Shown here piece by piece: positions 35,888 through 44,324 of a stretch of DNA of 64,000 nucleotides. The notes under the pieces are model-generated. The model saw only the letters and a program-made list of their open reading frames with translations, was not told where the DNA came from and searched no databases. This DNA is from Nannocystis exedens (GTDB lineage: Bacteria; Myxococcota_A; Polyangia; Nannocystales; Nannocystaceae), in assembly GCF_002343915.1 (NCBI RefSeq), contig NZ_NETK01000001.1:10998001-11062000 (forward strand), written 5' to 3'. Both the position numbers and the translations under genes were made by a program. How positions within the stretch are numbered: position 1 is the first letter of the stretch; the number at the start of each line of letters is the position of its first letter.

Positions 35888-36864
35888 GCCGCGGACGCAC
35901 ACCAGTCAAAGACACCTACTCCACCCACGACGTCGCGCGGATCTGCTGCGTCACGCCGACCACCGTGATCCGCTGGATCGAAGACGGCCTGATCCCGGCG
36001 TTCAAGACGGTCGGCGGCCACCGCCGCGTGCGCCGCGAGGACCTCGAGCGCGTCTGTCAGGAGCGCGGGATCCCGTTCACGGTGCCCACCGGCGACGAGG
36101 TCGGCCGCCTGCTCGTGATCGACGACGAGCCGGTCGTGCTCGACCTGGTCCGGGATGTCCTCAAGGACCTGTCCCATCAGTTCGACGTCGAGGTCGCCCG
36201 CGACGCGTTCGACGCCGGTCGCCTGGTGGCGACGTTCCGCCCGCAGCTGATCTTCCTCGACCTGATGATGCCCGGCGTCGACGGCTTCGAGGTGTGCGCC
36301 CGCCTCAAGCGCGACGCGTCGACGATGCACACCGAGATCATCGCCATCACCGGCTACTACACCGAGGCCAACATGGAGCGGATCCTGGCCGCCGGCGCCT
36401 CGGCCTGCCTCAAGAAGCCGCTCGACGTCACCGAGGTCCGCCGCCGGGTGGTCGAGGCGTTCCACCTCCGCGACGAGCCCCGCATCGAGCCCGCGCCCGA
36501 CCCGCGCGAGAACTCGAAGGTGCTCCTCGTCACCCAGAACGCCGACTTCCGCGCGAAGGTGAAGGAGGAGCTCGAGCGCGCGACGCCGCCGCTCGAGATC
36601 AAGACCGCCCAGACCGGCGCCGACGCGCTCCTGGTCGCCCAGGCGGCCCCGCCGCGCTACGTGATCCTCAGCATGACGGTGCCCGACCTCAAGAGCACCG
36701 ACGTGATCGCCAAGCTCGCCGCCGGGCCCGGAAACCCGCAGATCATCGCGGTCCACGACGCGCCGACCGACGAGATCCGCATGGCCGCCCGCGCGGCAGG
36801 GGCCCGCATGTGCCTGCCCACGGCGGCGGTGGCGGGCAGCGTCCGCGAGCTGCTCGGGGTCTGA
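35884..36864 (+). CDS. HTH-REC-REC response regulator
   Basis: A 326-residue protein coupled to the upstream kinase by an ATGA overlap. Residues ~10-60 form a MerR/excisionase-type winged helix (TYSTHDVARICCVTPTTVIRWIEDGLIPAFKTVGGHRRVRREDL, seen as STHDVARICCVTP and GGHRRVRREDL). Residues ~75-195 are a canonical receiver with the acid pair DDEP, phospho-Asp in FLDLMMPGVDG near 128, ITGY and KKP. Residues ~210-326 are a second receiver-like fold (KVLLVTQNADFRAKVKEEL) lacking phosphorylation residues. The N-terminal DNA-binding position is reversed relative to usual regulators. It likely binds DNA under control of the kinase. Repeat-like bases at 36153-36179 encode VLKDLSHQ. Confidence 0.88.
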   Translation: MSRGRTPVKDTYSTHDVARICCVTPTTVIRWIEDGLIPAFKTVGGHRRVRREDLERVCQERGIPFTVPTGDEVGRLLVIDDEPVVLDLVRDVLKDLSHQFDVEVARDAFDAGRLVATFRPQLIFLDLMMPGVDGFEVCARLKRDASTMHTEIIAITGYYTEANMERILAAGASACLKKPLDVTEVRRRVVEAFHLRDEPRIEPAPDPRENSKVLLVTQNADFRAKVKEELERATPPLEIKTAQTGADALLVAQAAPPRYVILSMTVPDLKSTDVIAKLAAGPGNPQIIAVHDAPTDEIRMAARAAGARMCLPTAAVAGSVRELLGV

Positions 36865-36918
36865 CCGCGCTCGGGGTCGCGAGCGCGCTGCCATGGGCGC
36901 CGGGCGCCCACGCTCGGC

Positions 36919-37159
36919 GCGCGGAGGCCGATCCGGCCTGTCTTTCAAGACAGGTCGGTGAGGACGGGTCGCGACGAGCGCCCGGCTTCCCGGCGGTCGT
37001 CGACCGAAGGCAGGCGGCGGCGAGCGTGGCGGTAGCGACCGCGCGGAGGCCGGGCCGGTCTGTCTCACAGGTTGGTGAGGACATGTCGCGACGAGCGCCC
37101 GGCTTCCCGGGGATCTCGATCGAGGGCAGGCGGGGCGGCGAGCGTGGCGGTCGCGACAC
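36919..37159. repeat. 122-bp direct tandem duplication
   Basis: Two copies, 36919-37040 and 37041-37159. Both begin GCGCGGAGGCCG, contain a TGTCT...GGTGAGGAC core of the dispersed repeat, then GACGAGCGCCCGGCTTCCCGG and end GCGAGCGTGGCGGT. Copy 1 has a perfect 8-bp hairpin CCTGTCTT/AAGACAGG (36937-36954) that is decayed in copy 2. It lies downstream of the response regulator. Confidence 0.85.
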
Positions 37160-37382
37160 GCTCACGCGTTCGTCGAAGCCAGGTCGTCGCTGCGGCACGC
37201 CGGCGGCGAAGCCGTCGGGCGGCGTGGACCTGGTAGGCGGGTTCGAGCCGTCGCCCGAGCAGGACGCGAGGCCGGGCGCAAGCGGCGCGATCCGGACGAC
37301 GAACGTCTCGAGCCCGGCGGGGCCGCCTCGTGCGGACCGGCGCGGGAGGCTCGGCGCCGGTCGTCGAAGCTGGCCGGCAGAG
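37160..37382. other. Intergenic region, no gene seen
   Basis: About 220 bp between the 122-bp duplication and the repeat array next to the TlpA gene. GC-rich, with no start signals or promoters that I can support. Confidence 0.4.
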
Positions 37383-37438
37383 CATGTCCGATGGGGCAGG
37401 CGCGCGAGGACATGGCCCCGCGGACATGTCCCAGAGCG
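37383..37438. repeat. Four 14-bp units abutting a stop codon
   Basis: CATGTCCGATGGGG, CAGGCGCGCGAGGA, CATGGCCCCGCGGA and CATGTCCCAGAGCG in exact register; the array ends at the base next to the TlpA gene stop (37439). Confidence 0.9.
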
Positions 37439-38002
37439 CTAGGGCGCGGGCTCGGCCAGGGCGGCGGTCAGGGCGGCGGCGAGCTCGGGGTCGCCGGTGG
37501 GGATCAGGCCGTCGCGGCGCCAGCGGAGGTTGCCGGCGCGGTCGATGAGGAAGCTGGCGGGGTAGCCGACGACCTGGAACGGGCCGCCGACCACGTTGCG
37601 CTCGTCGTGGATCACGGGGTAGGTGAGGCCGAAGCCGGACACCATGTTGCGGAGGGTCTTGGCGTCGCGCGCGGCGTCGGTGCTGACGCCGACGACGGTC
37701 AAACCCTCGGCCTCGTGGCGGACGTGGAGCGCCTGCAGGTCGGGCAGCTCCTCGCGGCAGGGGTCGCACCAGGTGGCCCAGACGTTGAGGAGGACGACGC
37801 GGCCGCGCAGGTCGGCGAGGCTGAGCGGCTCGCCGCGCAAGGTAGTGCCGGCGAAGGGCGGGACCGGAGCGCCGAGCGCGAGCACCGGGGCGGCGCCGCC
37901 GGTCTTGCCCGAGGCCCCGACGCCGGGCTTGCCCTCGCAGGCGGGGAGGAGCACCAGTCCCAAGAGACAGGTGAGGAGGGCGCGGGGTCGAAGGGCGGAC
38001 AT
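37439..38002 (-). CDS. TlpA/ResA-like thioredoxin lipoprotein
   Basis: A 187-residue periplasmic thiol-disulfide protein. The signal peptide LLTCLLGLVLLPAC ends in a lipobox near residue 22. The redoxin fold has VVLLNVWATWCDPCREELPDL with active-site CDPC near residues 74-77, VVGVSTDA and a cis-Pro loop VVGYPASFLIDRAG. Such proteins reduce disulfides in exported proteins or cytochrome c. ATG overlaps the ECF sigma stop (TGATG), so sensing of envelope redox or stress by the sigma operon is possible (inference). Confidence 0.9.
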   Translation of the reverse strand: MSALRPRALLTCLLGLVLLPACEGKPGVGASGKTGGAAPVLALGAPVPPFAGTTLRGEPLSLADLRGRVVLLNVWATWCDPCREELPDLQALHVRHEAEGLTVVGVSTDAARDAKTLRNMVSGFGLTYPVIHDERNVVGGPFQVVGYPASFLIDRAGNLRWRRDGLIPTGDPELAAALTAALAEPAP

Positions 38003-38565
38003 CAGGCGGCGGCGGCGTGGAGGCCGTGCTGCTGAGCATAGTCCGAGAGCTGGTCGCGGAGGAGCCGACGCGCGCGGTGCAGGCGGCTCATCACGGTGCC
38101 GAGCGGACAGCCGAGCTGCTCGGAGGCCTCGCGGTAGGCCAGACCGTGCAGATCGACGAGCTCGACGACCTCGCGGTAGTGCTCGGGCAGAGCGGCGAGC
38201 GCGGCGGCCACCTCGTCCGACAGGCCCTCGGCGTGCCACGCGGCCTCGGGGGCGCTGCAGGCGTCCATCCGGCCGGCGTCGAACAGGTGCTCGGCGATGT
38301 CGCTGCGACCGGCGGTGACGTCGACGACCCGCTGGTGGCGGTGCCGCGAGATGAAGGTGTTGACCAGGATCCGCGACAGCCAGGCGCCGAGGCTGCCGCC
38401 GGGCCGGAAGCGGTGCCAGTTGGCCCACGCCTTCGTCAGGGCCTCCTGCACCAAGTCCTGAGCCTCGCTGCGCTGCCGGGTGAGGCGCATGCCGACGCTG
38501 GTCAGGCGCGGCAGGTGGGGGGTGATCTGGGCCAGAAACTCGTCGGCAGGGGTCACGGCTCGCAT
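38002..38565 (-). CDS. ECF-type sigma factor
   Basis: A 187-residue ECF sigma factor. Region 2 lies at about residues 20-90 (EAQDLVQEALTKAWANWHRF, GGSLGAWLSRILVNTFISRHR) and region 4 at about 120-175 (ALPEHYREVVELVDLHGLAYREAS, GCPLGTVMSRLHRARRLL). It is co-transcribed with a TlpA-like lipoprotein rather than a visible anti-sigma gene. Start ATG 38565 lies 7 bp after TATCAG. A near-perfect AT-rich inverted repeat (38657-38681) about 90 bp upstream is a candidate operator. Confidence 0.93.
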   Translation of the reverse strand: MRAVTPADEFLAQITPHLPRLTSVGMRLTRQRSEAQDLVQEALTKAWANWHRFRPGGSLGAWLSRILVNTFISRHRHQRVVDVTAGRSDIAEHLFDAGRMDACSAPEAAWHAEGLSDEVAAALAALPEHYREVVELVDLHGLAYREASEQLGCPLGTVMSRLHRARRLLRDQLSDYAQQHGLHAAAA

Positions 38566-38572
38566 GCCCGAC

Positions 38573-38578
38573 CTGATA
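38573..38578 (-). promoter_or_regulatory. -10 element before ECF sigma gene
   Basis: Minus-strand TATCAG with a 7-nt gap to the ATG at 38565; consistent with a leaderless transcript. Confidence 0.45.
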
Positions 38579-38656
38579 AGCAAGTCCGGGTCCAGACGAA
38601 AAAGCGTGTGGTTGCAGGAGGTTGAGGGCGAGGGGCGGATCGCGGCCGCACGGGCG

Positions 38657-38681
38657 ATTGCTTTCTCGAGAAGAAAGCAAT
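38657..38681. promoter_or_regulatory. AT-rich inverted repeat, candidate operator
   Basis: Perfect 10-bp arms ATTGCTTTCT / AGAAAGCAAT with a CGAGA centre, an AT island in a GC-rich region about 90 bp upstream of the sigma start. Confidence 0.55.
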
Positions 38682-39044
38682 TGTTGGTGACTTCGGTCCG
38701 CCGGCCGGGCCGTCGGGAGGGGCGTGATACACGATTCGCAGCGCGGGGGTGCCGGGGTCCGGGAGGTCGCGCGAGCGCGGGGAACCGCGGGCAGAGGCCG
38801 AACGCGGCCGAATGGGCGAGGGCCGTCGAGGCTCGCGAGGCCAGTGGGACGATCTTCCTTAGTATGGAAGAGGGCGCTGGGATCGGAGCACCTGCGGTCT
38901 CCCCGGCGCCGGCGAGGCGCGTCGCGGATCGTCGGTGCGGACAGCTCGGCGGAGGGCGACGAGATTCCGGCGACGGGCCTTTGCCCGCTCGGCGGGCTCG
39001 TCGCCGCCGCGGGGTCCGGCGCGGCCGCGGCGATGCCGGTCCCG

Positions 39045-39118
39045 GCTGCGCCGGTCGGCGGCTGCTCGCCTTCCGGACCCAGCTGCGCCGGTCGGTGGCT
39101 GCTCGCCTTCCGGAACCG
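39045..39118. repeat. 37-bp tandem duplication
   Basis: Two copies of GCTGCGCCGGTCGGCGGCTG plus CTCGCCTTCCGGA..., at 39045-39081 and 39082-39118, differing at a few bases, just past the HEAT gene stop. Confidence 0.8.
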
Positions 39119-39133
39119 GCGGGCTCCGCGGCG

Positions 39134-41326
39134 CTAGTCGAAGACGATCCGCGGGCTGGTCGGCTCCGCCGGCGGGCCGGCGGGGTCGCGGACGGTGGCG
39201 TCGGCGAGGCCAGGGCCGAAGGCGAGGCGGAGGGGGCCGAGGGTCTCGGCGGGGGCGAGGAGGTCGTGGCCACGCAGGCGCAGGGCCAGCCACGGGCCGG
39301 TCTCGCCGGGCGGGGCGAGCACGAGGCCCCAGGCGTCGCAGCGCTCGGGGGCGCGGGCGAGCTCGACGGCGCGGAGGACCGCGGGTTCGGGGTCGCGGGC
39401 GGCCATCAGCGCGAGCTGCGGGGCGAATTCGGGGTCGGGGCGGTCGCGGCAGGCGAGCGCGAGGGCGGCGCTGGTGCGCACGCGCGCCGAGGTGTCGCGC
39501 AGGAGGCCGGCCAGCAGCGGATCGGCGGCGCGGGCGGAGGCCCAGGCGAGCGCGCCGGCCGTGCAGGCGCGGACGCCGGGATCGGCGGCTGCCGCCTGCC
39601 GGGCGGCGACGCGGAGGAAGGTGGCGCCGCCGTGGCGCAGGCGGGCCAGGGCGGCGACGGCGAGGCAGCGATCGGCGCTGGCGAGCGCCAAATCGTCGGC
39701 CCACAGGGCGAGGCGGGCCGGCAGCGCGGTGTCGACGGCGGCCCAGGCGGGGGCGCTGGCGAGCGCGAGCAGCCAGGGGCGGCGCCATTCCGCGCCGCCC
39801 GCCAGCTCCAGGCGGAGCCCGGCGGCGCCGCCGAGCCAGTCGGGGGCCCGCTGGCCGAGGGCGGCGCCGGCGCGCAGGCGGGCGGCGGGGTCGGGATCCG
39901 TGAGCGCGCGCTGCCAGGCGTCGCGGTCGGCGTCGGCCGGCCACGGCGGGGTGAAGTCGGCGGCCGTGCGCGGCGGATCGAGGGCGGCGAGCAGGCGCCG
40001 GACCTCGCGCTCGAGCGGCGGTTCGAGGCCGCGGGCCAGCGCGGCGGTCAAGGCGGGCCGCGCGGCCTCGCCCAGGCCGAGGAGGGCGTCGAGCGCGGGC
40101 TGGCGCAGGTTGTGCGCCTCGGTCTGCCGCAGGGCGTCCTCGCGCAGGCGGGCGACCAGACCCTCGGCCAGCGCGGCGCTCGGGGTGCGCCGGCGCGCGA
40201 TCGCCTCGGCGACGTGGCGCGGCAAGAGATTGCGCGGCGGGGCGTCGAGCAGGCGCAGCAGCTCGGCGTCGACGTCGAGGCCGTCGGGGCCTTCGCCGGG
40301 CTTGCCCGCAGCGGCCGGGGCCGGGCCGGGCAGGGCCGCGAAGGCGTGCAGGAGGCTGCGGCCGACGTAGGTCTCGTCGCCGACCTGAAGGGCGCGCAGC
40401 AGGGCCGGCGCGGCCCTGGGGTCGCGCAGGCGGGCGAGCGCGTCGGCGGTGTCCTGGCGGACCTGCGGGTCGGGGTCGACGAGCAGGCGGGTCAGCGGGA
40501 GGGCGCCGTCGGATCGGCCGCTGCGCGGGTCGTCGGGGCCGAGGACGCCGAGGCCGTGCGCGGCGGCTCGCCGGACCTCGGGGGCCGGATCGGCGAGCTT
40601 GGCGATCAGGTTGGTGCGGACGATCGCAAGCTGGTCTTTGGGCCAGCTCGCGGCGGCGAAGGTGCGCATCGCCTCGGCGCGGATCAGGGCGTCCGGGTCG
40701 CGCAGGGCGGTGAGGAACAGCTGGATGCGATCGGGGTCCGGGGCGAGGACGACGACGCGGAGGGCGGCGACGCGGAGGGCGGGGTCGTCGAGCTCGCTCT
40801 GCCAGATCTTGCGCGCCGCCGGGGCGCAGGCGACGAGCTGGCGCTCGAGACAGGCCTGCAGCACCTCGCGGCGGACGGCGCTCGAGCGGTCCTCGAGGGC
40901 GGCGACGAGGATCGAGGCGACCAGCGGGGTGGCGAACGCGTCGAGGTCGCGCACGGCCGCGACGCGCCGGCTGTCGCGGACGAGCCGAAGGTCGCTGTCG
41001 GGCGCGCCGACCAGCGGCTCGGCCGCCCGCGAGACCTCGGACGGCCACAACGGCCAGCGCCGCGCCGGCTCGGCGGCGGCGTCGGCGGCGAGCAGCAAGG
41101 CGAGGGCCGCGACGACGCCGGCGACGAGGGGCCGCCGGGACGGCCGCGACGACGCGGCGCAGCCGGCCGCGGCGTCGACGGGCCGCGACCTTTGCTGGGC
41201 CGGCGGGGTGCAGGCGGCGACGCGCGAGGCGTCGGCGGCGCGCCGCGAGTTCGCCGCGTCGCGCGACGCGAGACGCCCCGGCCCGAGGAGGGCCGAGGCG
41301 TGGCGAGAGGGGCGACCCGGAGACAC
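39134..41326 (-). CDS. Exported HEAT-repeat protein
   Basis: A ~730-residue protein rich in HEAT/PBS-lyase-type helical repeats: AVRREVLQACLERQL, EVRRAAAHGLGVLG, QVRQDTADALARLRDP, RVRTSAALALACRD and PAVLRAVELARAP. A signal-like segment LVAGVVAALALLLAADAAAEP lies near residue 70, after an Arg-rich leader, so it is probably exported. Start GTG 41326 is chosen because TAGACT sits exactly 8 bp upstream; TTG 41335 is in frame. It follows the amidohydrolase gene by 35 bp but seems to have its own promoter. HEAT arrays are protein-binding scaffolds; partner unknown. Confidence 0.8.
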   Translation of the reverse strand: MSPGRPSRHASALLGPGRLASRDAANSRRAADASRVAACTPPAQQRSRPVDAAAGCAASSRPSRRPLVAGVVAALALLLAADAAAEPARRWPLWPSEVSRAAEPLVGAPDSDLRLVRDSRRVAAVRDLDAFATPLVASILVAALEDRSSAVRREVLQACLERQLVACAPAARKIWQSELDDPALRVAALRVVVLAPDPDRIQLFLTALRDPDALIRAEAMRTFAAASWPKDQLAIVRTNLIAKLADPAPEVRRAAAHGLGVLGPDDPRSGRSDGALPLTRLLVDPDPQVRQDTADALARLRDPRAAPALLRALQVGDETYVGRSLLHAFAALPGPAPAAAGKPGEGPDGLDVDAELLRLLDAPPRNLLPRHVAEAIARRRTPSAALAEGLVARLREDALRQTEAHNLRQPALDALLGLGEAARPALTAALARGLEPPLEREVRRLLAALDPPRTAADFTPPWPADADRDAWQRALTDPDPAARLRAGAALGQRAPDWLGGAAGLRLELAGGAEWRRPWLLALASAPAWAAVDTALPARLALWADDLALASADRCLAVAALARLRHGGATFLRVAARQAAAADPGVRACTAGALAWASARAADPLLAGLLRDTSARVRTSAALALACRDRPDPEFAPQLALMAARDPEPAVLRAVELARAPERCDAWGLVLAPPGETGPWLALRLRGHDLLAPAETLGPLRLAFGPGLADATVRDPAGPPAEPTSPRIVFD

Positions 41327-41334
41327 CGGGCGCA

Positions 41335-41340
41335 AGTCTA
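41335..41340 (-). promoter_or_regulatory. -10 element, leaderless promoter of HEAT gene
   Basis: Minus-strand TAGACT with an 8-nt gap to the GTG at 41326. It separates this gene from the upstream amidohydrolase gene. Confidence 0.55.
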
Positions 41341-41360
41341 GGCGGTCGCGACCGGCGGCG

Positions 41361-44093
41361 CTACGGCCACGGGTTGCACATGTTGTCGGGCCCGAGGACG
41401 ATGTCGCTCTTCACCCGCGGCTGCAGCTTGCTGTTGTTGAAGCTGTAGCCGAGCACGCCGGCGATCGACTCGATCTGGGTGCCGACGGGGCAGGCGTTGT
41501 TGAGCTGCATGTCCTTGAGGGCGTCCGACAGCTGGTCGTCGATGCGGAGGTCGCCGGTGACCGCGAACTCGTCGAAGTCCATCGGCGCGTCGGGGTTGAC
41601 GTTGGTGATCGACAGCATGTCGACGGAGACGAGCATCGACTGCAGCGGGAAGGCGTCGGGGCCGCCGGTGGCGATGTCGGCCGGTTCGACAGGCAGCGGC
41701 TCGAACGGCAGGACGTTGCCGGTCTCGACGATCGAGACCTGCGGGTACGAGATCTCGTCGAGGCCGAAGTACTGCTCGTAGGTGCCGGTGACGTCGACCT
41801 TGTCGCCGACCTTGACCGCCGGCGAGGCGTTGCCGGTGAACACGAAGATGCCGGTGTAGGGCATCTGCGTGCCGGTCTCGATGTGGAAGCCGCGCGAGCT
41901 GCCCGACAGCGGGCGGATGCCGGTGACGTAGGCGCCGACCACCTTGACGACCGCGCCGTCCTGCGGGTGCTGCGGGTGGTTGGGATCGCGGATGGCCTCG
42001 ATCGTGATCGGGCACGGCGAGTAGCCCGGGTTGGCGGTCGGGCAGGTGTCGCACTCGTCGCCCTTGCCGTCGTCGTCGCCGTCGGCCTGGTCGGCGTTGG
42101 CGACGCGGATGCAGTTGTCGGCGCCGTTGGGCACGCCGTCGTCGTCCATGTCGTCGGCGTCGATGAAGGCGCAGGTGTCGGTGTTGTCGAGCGGGCACGG
42201 ATCGCAGGCGTCGCCGGCGGCGTCGCCGTCGGCGTTGGGCTGCACGCCCGGCTCGATGAGCAGCGGCGGGTTGAACACGTTGGGACAGTTGTCGTCGGCG
42301 TTGAGCACGGCGTCGCCGTCGAGGTCGTCGGCGACCGCGAGGCCGTCGTACTCGCCCGGGCGCGAGGGCACGCAGGTCGGCTCGTCGTCGGGCGTGCCGC
42401 AGAAGAACAGCGGGTAGGTGGCCTCGATCGCGGTCTTCATCTGCGCGACCGTGACGCCGCCGGTGTCGCCGCTGACGCAGGCGGTCTTGGCCCGCCCGCA
42501 CACGTCGAGGTCCTCGCAGGTCATGCCCTCGAAGGCGGCCATCACCGCGGTGTCGCCGTAGAGCGGCAGGCCGCCGCGCATGACGAGGACGACGCCCGAG
42601 AGCTCGCCGCGGGTGACGGCCGAGTGGCGCTCGAGCTCGGCGCCGTCGAACACCGAGACGTCGCCGGCGTAGCCGGGCCGGAGCAGGCCGATCGCGTGCT
42701 CGCTGCCGGTCGCGAGGGCGGCGTTCAGCGTGGCCATCTGCCACAAGTCGCGATCGGTGAAGTGATTGTTGTAGTAGGTGGTGTTGAGCTCGTCGGCGCA
42801 GCGGAGCTCGCGGAGCATGTTCATCGAGCCCGAGGCGACCCAGTCGGTGCCGAGCGCGAGCGGGACGCCGAGGTTGTCGAGGACGGTGACCTGGGCGGTG
42901 TTGCCGTAGAGGACGATGTTGGAGCGCGGCGACCAGACGATGCGCGCGCTGTCGGGGTGGATGGTGGCGCTGTCCTCGGCGGTGAGGCCGATGGCGTGGA
43001 TGATCGCGGTCTGGCCGGAGACGATGTCGCTGGTGCCCTGGCTGAGGCAGACGAACTCGTTGCGCGCGTAGTCGTCGATGCCCTCGGCGATGTGCGGCAG
43101 GTAGGCGTTCTCGTCGGCGATCTCGGTGGTCAGCGTGATGTCGGGGTAGCCGCCGCACATCGACGCGTTCTGGTAGCCGTTGGTGTCGCCGAGCGGGAAG
43201 GTGTCGCTGTTGGCGACCGCGATCGGCAGGCCCTCGAGCAGGCCCATGTCGAGGTTGCGCAAGAGGCCCGGCTCGCCGCCCGCCGCGGCCGTCGAGGTGG
43301 CGCCGCTCATGATGAAGCGGAACTCGGCGGCCAGCACCTCCTCTTCGGAGGCGCCGCCGGGGACGGTCAGCTTCTGGTGGCCGTTCTTGCCGATCCGCCA
43401 GTCGTGGCGGTGCTCGTAGCGATCGACGCCCTCGCCGATCGGGGCGTTGCCGGCGTAGCTGATGTGGTCGTGGGCGTTGATCAGGCCGGGAGAGATGACG
43501 CCCTGGGCGCAGCCGAGTTGGGTCGCGTCCTGGGCCGCGGGGTGATCGAGACAGTCGCAGCCGACGCAGGCGATCACCCCGGCGGGGTCGACCAGCACGG
43601 CGCCGTTCTCGTAGACGACGTCGGGGGCGAGGACGGTGCCGCGGATCAAGGTGCCACCTGGCCCTTGGGCCAGGACCTCGCAGGTGCCCTCGGCCGGCGG
43701 GACCAGCGGCGGGGCGTCGCACTCGACGATGCCGTCGACCGGACCGCCGGTGTCGGTCTCGCCGTCGGTGTCGGTCTCGTCGCCGGTGTCGGTCTCGTCG
43801 CCGGTGTCCGTCTCGTCGCCGGTGTCGGTCTCGTCACCGGTGTCGGTCTCGGTGGTCGGCCCCTCGGTGGTGGTCGGGACCGTGGTGACCGTCACGTCAC
43901 TCGTGGTGTCGGTGCTGGTCGGGGCCGTGGTCGTCGGCACGACGTCGGTGTCGGTGCCGGGTCCGGCGCTGGTGCCGGTGGTCGAGGTGTCGGTGTCACC
44001 CTCGGTCTGGGGGGTGCTCGTATCATCGTTGCAGGCCGGGAGCGAAATCGCGCTCACCAGCAACACCAGGCTGGATCGGGTCCCAAAGTGCAT
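41361..44093 (-). CDS. Amidohydrolase-domain lipoprotein with Ca-binding repeats
   Basis: A 910-residue lipoprotein. Signal peptide ends in lipobox LPAC near residue 18, followed by a Thr/Asp/Ser tether containing the ETDTGD minisatellite. Residues ~150-520 form an amidohydrolase fold: GVISPGLINAHDHI gives the HxH metal site, later LALGTDWVASG the Asp, and HAIGL a metal His. Thrombospondin type 3-like calcium repeats follow (DDLDGDAVLNADDNCPNVFN, DDMDDDGVPNGADNC). The C-terminal ~200 residues form an OB-like beta domain (VVKVVGAYVTGIRPL, DKVDVTGTYEQYFG). Start ATG 44093 lies exactly 8 bp after TATCGT. It is probably a surface hydrolase; substrate unknown. Confidence 0.85.
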   Translation of the reverse strand: MHFGTRSSLVLLVSAISLPACNDDTSTPQTEGDTDTSTTGTSAGPGTDTDVVPTTTAPTSTDTTSDVTVTTVPTTTEGPTTETDTGDETDTGDETDTGDETDTGDETDTDGETDTGGPVDGIVECDAPPLVPPAEGTCEVLAQGPGGTLIRGTVLAPDVVYENGAVLVDPAGVIACVGCDCLDHPAAQDATQLGCAQGVISPGLINAHDHISYAGNAPIGEGVDRYEHRHDWRIGKNGHQKLTVPGGASEEEVLAAEFRFIMSGATSTAAAGGEPGLLRNLDMGLLEGLPIAVANSDTFPLGDTNGYQNASMCGGYPDITLTTEIADENAYLPHIAEGIDDYARNEFVCLSQGTSDIVSGQTAIIHAIGLTAEDSATIHPDSARIVWSPRSNIVLYGNTAQVTVLDNLGVPLALGTDWVASGSMNMLRELRCADELNTTYYNNHFTDRDLWQMATLNAALATGSEHAIGLLRPGYAGDVSVFDGAELERHSAVTRGELSGVVLVMRGGLPLYGDTAVMAAFEGMTCEDLDVCGRAKTACVSGDTGGVTVAQMKTAIEATYPLFFCGTPDDEPTCVPSRPGEYDGLAVADDLDGDAVLNADDNCPNVFNPPLLIEPGVQPNADGDAAGDACDPCPLDNTDTCAFIDADDMDDDGVPNGADNCIRVANADQADGDDDGKGDECDTCPTANPGYSPCPITIEAIRDPNHPQHPQDGAVVKVVGAYVTGIRPLSGSSRGFHIETGTQMPYTGIFVFTGNASPAVKVGDKVDVTGTYEQYFGLDEISYPQVSIVETGNVLPFEPLPVEPADIATGGPDAFPLQSMLVSVDMLSITNVNPDAPMDFDEFAVTGDLRIDDQLSDALKDMQLNNACPVGTQIESIAGVLGYSFNNSKLQPRVKSDIVLGPDNMCNPWP
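43749..43852. repeat. 18-bp coding minisatellite
   Basis: Almost six copies of GGTGTCGGTCTCGTCGCC (plus strand), at 43749, 43767, 43785, 43803, 43821 and 43839. On the minus strand they encode the hexapeptide ETDTGD in the lipoprotein tether. Confidence 0.9.
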
Positions 44094-44101
44094 CGGGCGG
44101 C

Positions 44102-44107
44102 ACGATA
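44102..44107 (-). promoter_or_regulatory. -10 element, leaderless promoter of amidohydrolase gene
   Basis: Minus-strand TATCGT with an 8-nt gap to the ATG at 44093; no Shine-Dalgarno. Confidence 0.6.
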
Positions 44108-44324
44108 CCCGCTTCGTTCCCGCCCGCGCAATGACGCGGTCGTCATGAACGAGTGTCCGTTGCAGGAGCAAGTGACAGCGAGGTGACGCGACCTCGGGTG
44201 CAACCAGCACCAGTCACGACGCCGTGACGCGTGAGTTGACGGAAGAACGGCCCACGTGCATGCGCAGAGGCTTTTTGGCATAGCTTCGCCGCGCTCGCGT
44301 CCCGCGAGCCCGGAGGAGCACGCG

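Larger units (their letters stand above)
38566..39133. other. Upstream region of ECF sigma operon
   Basis: 568 bp between the sigma start and the HEAT gene stop. It contains TATCAG (minus strand, 38573-38578) 7 bp before the start, the AT-rich inverted repeat 38657-38681, a short hairpin CTTCC/GGAAG at about 38855-38871 and a 37-bp duplication at 39045-39118. No convincing gene is present. Confidence 0.5.

Noticed and set aside
38590..38625. ECF-type autoregulated promoter (GCAACC ... CGTC)
   Set aside because: The spacing of about 12 bp is too short for usual ECF promoters; kept only as a weak idea.
38480..41341. 953-residue plus-strand open frame
   Set aside because: It is antisense to the HEAT gene; Gly/Ala/Arg-rich composition with no domain is typical of shadow frames in high-GC DNA.
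44225..44300. Sigma-54 promoter near TTTTTGGCATAGC
   Set aside because: The GG-N10-GC spacing is not met.
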